Source of the DNA: Acephala macrosclerotiorum
Taxonomy: Eukaryota; Ascomycota; Leotiomycetes; Helotiales; Mollisiaceae
DNA length: 64,000 nt
Direction of reading: 5' to 3'
NCBI GenBank assembly: GCA_014904845.1
Contig: MU119317.1
Span: 63,972-127,971, forward strand
Positions 46,398 through 58,300 of this stretch are shown one piece after another (within the stretch, counting starts at the first letter, position 1; every line of letters starts with the position of its first letter). A program made the position numbers and the translations under genes. A model generated the notes under the pieces. It had not been told where the DNA came from. It saw nothing but the letters and a program-made list of their open reading frames with translations, and searched no databases.

Positions 46398-49300
46398 TTA
46401 GGACTCCAAAGACGTTTGACTTGCGGATGCGTGGGAAATTGCGGAAGATCGGGTGCCCGGGAATTGTGAGCATGAAATTGTAACTGAAGACGAGGAGATC
46501 TGGGACGTCGATGACACGGAACTAGCTTGAGAGCGTGGTTTTGATGGCTCAGTGTGGGAAGCTCGTTCAGAAGCTGATAAATATGATGTAGAAACGGCTA
46601 CTCGACTCGAGACAATACTGGAAGGTCTACCAGTTGCAGAAATAGCTGTGCTTGAAGCTTCTGGAGAGGGGATTTCTGACACAACCGTGGAACTTCGAGA
46701 TTGCGGTTGCTGAGTGGTCTGAATCGAGGCAGTACGGGAAACGGAAGCCTCTGATGAAGTAGTAATGCTCGAAGCACGGCTATCAGAGACCGATGATTGT
46801 TGTGGGGCCACAATTCGGAAAGTACTAGCATGATTTTGAGTCTGCGATAGTGGAGTTATCTCAGGAGAAATCCTTGAGGCCGTTGATGGCTCAAAAAGGG
46901 TTGATAATCTCGTGGAGCTTTGCTGTTGGGTTGTCTCGGTCATTTCGATGCTTGATCCTGAAGCAATTGGCGGGGGCACGATGCTTGAAGTAGGGTGGCT
47001 AGAGACAGGAGCCCGTGAGGACGATACAATGCTCGATGCCATTGAGGAACTTGGTGCCTCTGATTGTTGAGTTGACAAAATGCCAGATCTTGAAACGGTT
47101 GAGGAGGCCACCAAACTTGAAGCGGGATTACTAGAGACTGGACGTGAGGACACAATGCCTGAAGCACTAGGGATGGTTTCGGTCCTTGGCTGTTGAGATG
47201 TCTCGGATAACGAACCTATCGAGTTGAATACTTCTGACGAAGTCAAAATGCTGAAAGGACTCGTCAAGCTCTGGGTTTGCGATTGTTGAATTGTCTGGGA
47301 TGAGACAGTTCCAACAGAAGGTGCAACAGTGGGCTGGGAAGATAGAGGCTCAGAGCTGGCCACTGAAGTTTGTGGTCTCGCAGAAGTGGTAATTTGAGCA
47401 GGACGAGAGATTGATCCCCTGACGGTTTGTCCTAAGTTAGTTGAAGTCTCTTTTACGGAAGTCTGCGAATCCGTGGAAGACTGAGACCGAACTGGTGCCG
47501 AACTGATGATGCTGCTAGGTCGAGAAGTTTTCGTCGAGGCGCTTTCAGGGGCTGTCTGCGAAAAGACGAACTGCGATGTGACCTGAGCACCCGAGGATAG
47601 TGACATTGACGCTAAGATTGAGCGAGAGGAGGTGGTTTGACTGGAAACAGCTGTATTGGCGCCTCCAGAGCCCGTGGAAGACCTGCTTTGTGAGACGGAG
47701 GCTTGTGATACCGTGGTTGATGGAGTTTGCTGTACACTGGTCGTTTGACTTGCGAAGCTGTTTCTCTGGCTCGTTGGAACTGACTGGGCGCTCTGGCTAG
47801 AGGCTGACGTTGAGGATCTGGAAGAAATACTCTCCAAGATCACAGAGGAAGAGATTGAAGGCAAAGTCTGTTGGGGTACAGACGATGCGCTGAGTGAAGT
47901 CTCTTGTCTCATTGACGACTGAGTAGCGAATGTCTCAGAAGAATGTGTTGACAATGACGGGGCTGAAGTGCTCTCCCCGAAGAGGTTGCTCGAGATCGAC
48001 AGTCTTGAAGTTAGGGGCTGGTTTGATAGGACCGAAGACACTAGTATTGAGACCGTAGTTGGAGTGATCGAAGCGGGAGTCGAAATTACTAATGCGCTTG
48101 AACTTGAATGGACTGGGCCTTCTGATGTCAGGACGGTTGTGCTGATTTCATTTAGTGTTGTCCGGGATAGTCTTGAGCTTGAGCTAGTGGCTACTGTTGC
48201 TTCAGAAGATAGTAATACTGTCCTGCTCGCAGACTCTGACTCAGGTCGAGAAACAGCCTCCAACGTCAGAGAACTCGTGAGCCTTGAAGAGGGAATACTT
48301 GATCCAGTGCCGGAAGTCGATAACTCTTGCGAAGTCGTTGCACTTGAGCCCGTATTATGCGAAGCTTGGCTGACGGAAGCGCTTCGCGATAGAGATGTAA
48401 TAAAATGTGTGGATTGGTTAGAGGACGGATCGAGGCTACTTGAAGATTGGGAGACCGTTTCAGATATAAAAGACTTGAAAAGCGAGGACGATTTTGGCGC
48501 CGACGTGACAATATTTGAACTGAACACAGTCTTCGAGGTAACTTTGGACAATACGGAGCTCGCAGACTGAATGGTCTGACTAACTGAGACGCTTCTAGAT
48601 AGTGGAGCGGACGTCAAGCTAGCAGATTGGGAAGATGCCCTCGACTCGCCGCTGAGAGCGGGGGATACCACCGAGCTTAAAACTGAGGACGAGCTCGGCT
48701 GAGATATGGGAACAGTGGAACTGACCAGAGATCTCGAGGTAATTGGGGACAATCTAGAGCTCGCGGGTTTCGTGGTTTGGCTGACCGAAATGCTTTCTGA
48801 CAATGACCGCAAGCTTGTAGCGCGGGAGGAGGCGATTGCGCCGCTCAATGATCCAGAGGCCGTTTGTGACATCTGCGATGACGATATTGGCTCCAAATTT
48901 GGAACGCCAGAGCTACTGTGAGAGCTAGAGGCGATTTGGGAGGTTCGGAACTTCTGCGAGGACAACGTTGATTCCGAAGTTGCAACAATAGAGCTGCTCT
49001 GCGACCTTGAAACGACTCCAGATGTTATCACACTCGAGAAGTGACTAGAAGTCGATTCGGGCGTTGGGGCATTTGAAGTGCTGACTGAACCTGACACCTG
49101 AGGAAGAGACGCCGAGCTGCTTTCAACGACAGGTCGCGATGTGACACTACCAGATGTATAGATGCTTATTCGAACCGAGGGCGAGATGTTTGACGAGGAG
49201 CGCGTCAAGATAGATTGGCTGGCCTCAGATGATGAATTTGGGGTCTCAATTGGAACTGATCTGCTTGTAGACACAGTCTCGCCATTCTCAGACGCGAATG

Positions 49301-52300
49301 ACGAAGCTGGCGCCTTAGTACTAGACAACGACGAGATTGGGACACTCGATCGACTTGTAACGCGAGTGGATATACCAGATACCTTAGTATTGCTGACTGT
49401 CGGTGATACTAGCGCTTGCGAACTGGAGGCACGGGAATATGCAATTCCGTCGGCGGACGAGGAGGACGCTGGCACTCGCGATTGGCTCGACAAGCGAGAT
49501 GATGCGACCACGGTATTGGAGGACGGAAATTCGCTAGTAATGCTTCCCAGGTTGACTGACGATTCCGATATTTCAGAGGTTCTTGAAGAGATCACTTCGG
49601 AGGAGCGAGAGAGCAGAACAGATAGCGAGGAGAGACTGTCGATAGCCGATTCTGCTTGAGATGAAGTCACCACACGGGAAGAAGTGACAATGCTTCCGGT
49701 GTTAACTGACGACGCTAATACTTCAGAAGATGAGGGAACACCTTCGGAAGATCTTGAGGAGAAGATGCTGCCGGTGGCTGATGTTGCCTGAGATGAAAGG
49801 GAATGCGTGCCGGTTGTCTCAGTGTTGATTGTCGACGTGCGGGCTCGAGAAGAGAGAGTTTCCGAAGCGGCCACTTGAGAAAAACCACTACTGGAAGATG
49901 GCACTTGAGACGCGCTCGTGACATGGGAAGATCCCCTCGTAGTAGCACCCATATTCCCGGGGACGGTGTCAGGTAAGGATAAAAGAGGAGTTGATGGCGT
50001 TGGAATTATCAATGACCTTGTCACCGAAAGGCGTGGCAAGCTGATAGAGTGGGTGACAGCGGTAGACCTCACTGAGACGAGAGAGGATTCCTGAACTTGA
50101 GAAGACGTCCCTGAAACGGCAGCTTGGGAGGAATAAGACGTCCTAAAGGGAATGATGGTTTTCGTGCTACTACGTTCTGAAGCTGATGTAGAGATAGAAC
50201 TGCTGGACTTGGTTGACAAGCTTGTCACGCTTCCTGGTTGTGAGGTATGGGATGTGATCGGAACTCTAGAAGACGTCCTAGCCAATTCGGAAGATTGAGA
50301 TAATGAAACGGCTTGCGAGGTGACGGGACCTGTTGATTCCACCTGGGACGAGGTTGTGCCAGTAATAACAGTGTTGATGGATGATAATTGAACCCGGGAA
50401 GATGCCTCTGAAGCCACAGGACGACTAACAGAAATCATTTCGGAGCTGATGCTTTCTGAGATTGATACGGAACCGAGGCCGCTGTCCCCGCTTTGTACGC
50501 TAGATACGCTGGGTGACACGCTTCCTGTTTGTGCGGTACGTGTAACAAATACCGGGGGTGAGCCTGAAGTCAAGATTGTCGCTTGTTCAGATGAAGAAGT
50601 TGAAGCCAAATTTACGCTTGAGCCGCTTGCTGATCTCGTCACTTGGGATACCTCGCTACTTGATCCAACCAAATTAGAAGTTGAAGCGGAGAAGCGGCTT
50701 TCTGTTTCAAGCGGAGATATCGTGCTCATTCTTGTGGCTTGAGGGGCAGTTCGCGAGGAGCGAATTGTAGTTTGTGACAGGAAGGCTGATTGAGTCTCGG
50801 GAACTGAGGAAGAGGCAAGTATGGAAGACGATAATCGAGTTTCAACTGGCACAATCGTGCTTGTCGCCGTCGATGCAGTCCATTGTAGACTTCTGGAGCT
50901 TGAAGCTTGCTCTGATGATTCCCTGAACGAAGATCTCGAGGCTGAGACCGGTGCGGTTGATGACCGTTGTGTTTCTATTGGGTTTATCGTGCTCGTGACT
51001 ACCGATGCAGTCGATGATAGGCTTCTAGAATTCGAAGAAATTGAAGACGTTGATGATGACAGCGGGACACCCGATGACAATTGGGTTCCAATTGCAGTTG
51101 TGGCTACCGAAACAGTTGATTGCAGACTTCTCGAGCTGGAGACAACCTTTGAGGATGGTCTCTTCGAAGATGCCGAAACCAAGAGCGGGCTGCTTGATGA
51201 AGATTGGCTTACAATCGGGCTAATCATACTTGTGGCTTTCGAGGAAGTCGATTGCATGCTTCCCGAGTTTGGGGTGACCCATGAAGAAGTTCCAGACGAA
51301 GAAGACGATACCGATAGTGATGTGCTCGCTGATCCAAATGTCGGAGAGATACGGGAAGATTGAGACAAGACAATAGAACCGGCTGACGAGGGTGTTACTG
51401 AGGAAGAGGCACCGACAACTGAGCTGCTGACTGAGCTTTGCACAGACGGATTGGCACTTATCGGCGAAATAATTGGGTTGCGAGATTGGCTTTGCTGCGA
51501 GACACTGGAGGGGCTGGAAACCATCTGTTGAATGCTGGACGCAACGCTGCTTGGTCGTGAAGAAGATGGGGCAGTCGTGCTCTGTCGGATAGACGCCGAG
51601 GATGATTCACGACTAGACCATGGTGATTTTACAGCAGCAGTTGTGGTTTGCTGGGATACAGGTAAAGAGCTAGTCCCTCTTACCGCGGTTGAGATTTCTT
51701 GAGACGAAACAACGCTATTCTTGGAGCTTTCGACCTGGGATGATTGCCTGGTGGTTTCAGCGCCGGGAGAAGGCGAGACCTGGGTGACTGTGGTGCTTCT
51801 CTGGGATGAAGTCACGGATGCGGTTTCTCTTGCTGTTGTCGTAATTTGCTGGGGCGATACAACAATATCCGTGGGGCTCTGAATCTCTGAAGATGACGGT
51901 CTGGTGGTTTCAAGACTGGATGCCGGTGAAGTTCTAATCGTTGCCGAAAGCGACGAGATGTGTTGGGTCGATGGAACAGAACTGGTCTTTATTGAGATCG
52001 TCGAGCTTCGTCCGATGGTAGCAGAAGACGATGACGGCGAAATTCTAGTAGTTGACGAAAGTTTCAAGGTCTGCTGGGACGATTGCGCAGAGCTAGGAGC
52101 AGAGAGTGTTGGCCTTTGTTGGGACGAAATGAAGCTATTTGTGGCGCCTGAAACCACTGGAGATGATTGCCTGGTGGTTTCAAGGCTGAATGTAGGCAAG
52201 ACTCCTGCAGAAGCAGAGACTGATAAACTATAATCGGGGAAAGCAGAGGACGTTTCAAAGACAGATGATGAAGTCCTTGTAGCAGTGGAAATTAAAGAAC

Positions 52301-55300
52301 TCTGCCGATGGAATGCTGATGACGTTTCGGAAATAGATGAGGGTCTGGTAGCAGTCGAAAGAGTTGAACTATACTGGGAAGATACAAGGCTATTTGTGGA
52401 ACTCAGACTTCGTGACGATGATTGCTTGGAAGTCTCACTGGACAATCCTTCTGAGGAGGACGCCGCAGAGATGGTGCTGGCCGAGACTGACTGAGATATG
52501 GCTGAAGAGCGCTGACTTGTGGGTGTAGCCGCTGAGGCCTGCGTAGAAGATGATCTTACGCTTGCTAGTGAAGTGCTAATAATGCTTGATTCTCCTTGAC
52601 GAATTGTAGAAGAGCGGAGGCCAGTTGAAAGGGTAGCTGAGGCTGCAGGCGAGCCGATCGAGCTTGGAGTGTTCTGAAACAAGGAGGATACGATGTCAGG
52701 TAGCGAGGCACTGGAAATCGTTGCGGTAGATGATCGGATGCTAGACTGAGATACGAGAGTATTTGCCGAACGGGTAGTTGCTGAAGTGGTCTGGATACCG
52801 GCTGATCGCGAGGATGAACGGAGGCTGGACACGGCGTTACTTTCAACGGGCAGTGATGACGTTGTTCTCTGTGAGGAAATGACCGACGTTTGTGGACCAG
52901 AGGATGAAAATAGAACGGATGATTGCCCGAGCGATGTTTCCAGAGAGGAACTTGCGAATGTAGATGTAGCAGAAATAGGAGAAGAGACTGGCGTCGATTG
53001 ATGGTTGATTACGCTTGAGATATGGCTCTGACTTCTGGTTTCGCTCTGCGACGCTAATGCGGACGAACTAGCCAGATTCTGGCTTCGAGATGATGCTTCC
53101 GAACCCGCAGATGAAAGGAGGCTTGAGACTCGGCTTTGGCTAAGAGACGCAAGACCCGTAGAGGAGGCGAGGCTTGAAAGTCGGCTTTCTGATGCGGGGG
53201 AAACAAGGCTTGAAATTTGGCTCTGCCAGCTGACAGATGCAAGACTCGCAGAGGATACAAGGCTTGATACTCTGCTCTCAGTTGCAGGCGAAGCAATACT
53301 CGAGATCTGGCTTTGACTGGCAGATGCAGGGCTTGAGTTTCGGCTCTGTTGTGCGCTAGAGGATGCAAAACTTGAAATTTGACTCTGGCTACTGACAGGC
53401 GTAGGACGCGTAGAGGAGCTAAGGCTTGAAGTCTGGCTTGAAAGCTCACCCCGAGGAGTTCTCGTGGATGAAGAACTTGAAATGGGTGATGATGTAGCCG
53501 TTGCCGAAGAGCGCGAGACGGAACCAACGCTTTCAACGACTGTGCCACTTTGTGGCTTTCCTGGATCGTAGGAACTGAAAGAGATTATGGGTACCTGATT
53601 CGATGATCTTGCGGAGGAAACATCGGGACTCGGTGTCCCACGCGACAGTGTCGATAATGTCGAACCACTACTAGATGCGGTAGCAATATTAACAAGACTT
53701 GAAGTTCGAATCGAAGATTGACTCGAACGCGCCGTAGATGAGACTACTGATGCTGCATTTGTTCCTTGAGACGCAATGCTAGAGGACTTGAATGAGGTAG
53801 TCGAAGCCTTCGAGGAAGCCCCCATATTCCCAGGAATGGTAACAGATAATGATATGTGAGGGATCGATGGAGTTGGAATCGCCAATGAACTAGGCAATGA
53901 GAGATGCGGTAATGTAACCGAGAGATGGGATACGGGGCTGGGAACTGCAGAGCTGTGGAACGAGTTGGTGACAACCGACGACAATAATTGCGAGGAGGAT
54001 CTGACGACAGGTGCGATCGTCAAAGTTCTCCCCGCAGATTCAGAAACCATCGATTGACCGTGTGAGCTGCGTGCCAAAGCAGCCCGTGACAGAATTGAGG
54101 TCGATACCGAGCTCGAAGGGTTGTCATGAGAAGACGAGGATGCGACTGCACTGCTTTCAGATGGATTGATGATGCTCCTTTGACTAGAAACTTGACTGGA
54201 GTGCATGGGCGCCGCCGAAGAACCCCCCGATGCTGCATTAGATCTTGACAATACCGTGCTAGAGCTTTTCACTTGTGCACTTGAAGCCACCGAGGGGGCT
54301 CTCGAACTTTGAGGGATCGTAAGAGACAAGGAGATATGCGGGACCGAGAGAGACGATATGGCAGAAATTCCCAATCCATGGCTAGAGTATGTTTCAGAAG
54401 CCGGGAATGACAATGAATTCGACCTAGCAGACGATTGCTGGTTCAAGGAGGATACAATGGGGACTGTATTCGACCTAGGAGACGAGGCCAGATGCGAGGA
54501 AGATGCAATAGGGGCTGAATCGGTGACTGGTCGGCTAAGCGATGCACGGGCCGAAGAACCTCCGATTGGTTGACTGAACGTTGATGAGCCTCGGAGGAAC
54601 GATGCACCCGATGCAGATGGCAAAACAGTATGAGTGGTCGACGTTCGAGAATTTGGTTGAAAGACCGCGCTTGATTCGGCTGCAGAAAGGCTTCTCTGGG
54701 TGGAAAGAGACCTTGCTGACTCTGTTGAGGCTGGTCCTCTACTGGAGACGAGGCTGTGAGATGACTGGAAGGCAGACAATACTGCCGATGATTCTGGGAC
54801 CGATACTACCGAGCTTGCATGTAACGAACGAGAGGCAGAAATATCGTTTGATGCGACCATGCTGGAGCTGTAGACGGAAGAACTCCTAAGTGGTTGGTCT
54901 GACGTTGATATTCCACGAGAAGATGCAGGCTGCTTCGCAGCCTGCATGGTCGATATTCGGGAGTTCGGTTGCGGTACGACGCTTGATTGAGCTTGAGACA
55001 CGATTCTTGGCGTCGAAATGGATTCGAAAGGCCTGACCGAAGTCGAAATCTGGGGCGGTATAGTATCAAGCGACGATCGGGAAACGAGAGAAGATGGAGT
55101 CTGGGTGGTTGCTGTCCTTGTGTTTGAGAGAGATGCAGAATGCTCAACCAAAGATGAGGCCCGGCTTGACACCCCATTGGGTGATGGCTGAGGAAATGAG
55201 GATGATACGGGCATTCTAGTCGAAATTCCTGTAGCTGAATGTGAAGGCGAACGTGAATTTGAAGCCGGATTCGTTAGAGATGTCTTGGCACTGGACGCCG

Positions 55301-58300
55301 ATACAGTTCCAGATTGAACGTTAGAAGATACAATTACGCCTGAAGCCACGGACGTAGTATGAAGGCGAGATGATTGAACGGTTGGCAACACGGCTGTGCT
55401 TTTACTCAAGCCCGACTCCAAAGATGATAACCCCGGGAGCGCGGTAGACTTCAGAGTCGAATGTGCTTCTGAAGAACTGATCGGAGATGCGCTATGGTTT
55501 TCCGATAGAGATGCGCCGCTTCGTGATGTAGGTGTCGTTGGCAAAACGGGGAGGGAGCCGGATGGAAGGGAAAGAGTAGAGTGCCTTCGGACACTATCCG
55601 TGCTAAGCCCAGGTTCGATCGAGGTACTTGGCTTCATGGATGATACAACGGACAGAGCGATTCCAGATTGCGTAGACGGGGGTGCTCCAGGAATAGTGTG
55701 ATGCTCTGAAGATAGTTGTGCTTGTGAACTCGCTGCTCTGCTTTGCCTGGGACTTGACGATGTCTGTGCCCTGAGGGAGCCGAGGATACTCGACAAGCCG
55801 GGAAGCCTTTCGCTGGACAAAACGGCAGAAGGCGAGACCCTACTATGCGATGTTTGAGTCGACCTAGCTGTTGGAGTCACAACGGATGATGTTTGCAATC
55901 TTGTGGTGATTCCAAGGATTGAAGAAAATCGAGAGAGCAGGCCGCCACCGGGAGTCGGGACTGGAAGCGATACAGTAGCCGTGTGGCTTGAAATCGACGA
56001 GAGCGGGGTATCGATGGGGTGCGTGGCAGTACCAGGTATCGAGTGAAGCGAAGACACAGGAGAAGCAGGGAGAATAGAAGAAGCCACACTCCTAAGGCTG
56101 CTCAATTTTGATGATGCCGCGGATTCGATTGATCGAATGATGGAAGCTTGCGATGGCGCTACGGAGCCACCAGTCAAGATGGTGGATACCGTGTGTCGGG
56201 CGTTAGTCAATACTGAGATTTGAGACTCCACGGATCCAACAATAGAGGATCTGACAAACGCAGGGAGCGACGTAGGCACAAGTCCAAGGCTGCTTAACCG
56301 ATGTGAGGCAGAAGATTCAGTTGGCTCAATGCTAATAATGGAAGAAGCATGGTTTCGGATGCTGCTGATAATGGACGCGCTTTCGGTTGGTCCAATACCA
56401 TGCGACGAAGATGAGTGGGCACTTTGAACGCTACCGGAGACCGAAACCCGAGACGAGGATAGAGAAGAATGCACCATGGTAAGGACCGATGAGGCAACAC
56501 TTTCGAGAGATTCAGGAGCCGTGGCAAGTACGCTTGAGAATTGGGTCTTTGAGATTGCTGTCTCTAATTGGCTTCGGAGACTTTGTAGCGCACGCAACTC
56601 TCTGAGGTGCGCAGGATCCGGTGTGGGCTGGGTCTCCAAAGAACTGATCAAAGAATCAATCTCTGGAAGTGACAGACTGGTGCTGCTTGGTAGCGTGGCC
56701 GATGTCACCGCCATAGGAAATGATGCAGTCACAGAGTGTGCGGAGCGAGCTTGCGCATTCGAGGAAAATGCAAGCCCAGTAGCATGGCTCGATGTGGAGG
56801 AGAACTTAGATTCGAGCACAGAAGAAGGTGCTCCGGAATGTACAGCGCTACTAATGACATTCAAGATAGAACTTCGAGCTGGTCCAACAACCCCCGCCAA
56901 GATGGACGACAGTGCAGGGGGTGCAATGCTAGTACCTGCTTGAAGCGCGGAAGAAAGTCGCGATTCGACCGAAGATGGAAGGATCCCACTTGCTAGAGTT
57001 GGGCGTGTAGTATATGCCGATGAATGATGCACACTACTTAAGAAAGTGCGCAATTTTGACGAGGCCAAAGAGCTGGAAACGAAACCTGGTGAGGAGCCTC
57101 CTCTACTTTCAATCGAATGGGTGGCAGCAGTCGAAGAAAATGTGGATACCGAACCTGCGCGATTTGAGGAGTGTAGCGACGACAATCCACTTCCACCAGG
57201 GTTGGTGGTCTGTAGACTAGGCAGTGGCTGAATGGTTCGGGTAGGCACAGCTCTTGAAATGTCCAAACTAAGATGGGGCATCAACGAGCTTAGCTGAGGT
57301 GGAATATTACCAGCGGAACTAGAATGTAGCCTCGTTGAAAGGTCCATGTCATTAGGCGGAAGACTTGGAATTCCGATATGCGCCGCACTTGAATGCCCTG
57401 AGTTCGCGGAACTACCAAGATTTGCTGTTGCTGACCTCGATGAGGAGACAGCCGAATTGACGCCGCTAGAAGAGAGCGAGTTCACACCACTATGCTGGCT
57501 TGAGCTCGTTGAAGTGCTCGCGCCTGACGGGGTCTGAATGCTAAGACTGGAAGGGGTATTCGGGGAGGTGGAAACCTCTGAAATGCTACTAAAGGTGCTA
57601 GCTGGGACATGTGGGATGCTGATGCCGATATTACTCGTGTGCACCCTAGGAAGGGCTGAAGAGCGGCTTGGGCTTTGTACAGGGAGAGAGGTAGCAACGT
57701 TCGGATGACTGAGACTGCTGCCATGCAAGCTTAAAGGGACAACGGGTCGGCTTTTGCTAGTACTGAAGCCCGGTAGTGATGTCGGAAGAGTGGGAACACT
57801 CAAATGAGATGTTGGCAGCGAATTGGGAAGTCTTTGAGTCGTAGGTATATCTCCGGGTACGGATCTCGAAGACGGTGGGGAATGACTAGCTGCTGGTACA
57901 GATCTGACGGAAGTTGGGTGATTGGCATCTGAAGAAGCCACTGACTGGCCTGGAATCGTGGGGTGGATAGGGAAAGAAGAAACGGTTAATTCAATAGGTC
58001 CCGCTCCATGGGTCGACTGACTAGGTTGGGTAACGTCGATTGATGATTCTCCATTCCGAATGCTGCTGGCGCTTCTAACAGGTGAGAGGCTTTCTGGGTG
58101 AGGGACGCTATAAGTTGAAAGATGGGGCAGGCTCAGACTGAGATGCGGCAAGGTCGTTATAGCGCCGGGAGAGATAGAGTGAATAGAGTTCGGTAAAGGA
58201 TTCACAGAGTTTCTACTCCTGCTCGACACTCTTGAAGAGACCGGCGAGCTACCTTGATTTGCCAAGGAAGAATAATGGCTAGAGACAGGTGGAATCAATG

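Noticed and set aside
46356..46411. Short intron removing the TAA in the giant gene
   Set aside because: The best candidate is about 42 nt with a GTCTTT donor and no proper branch site; kept only as a possibility to test.
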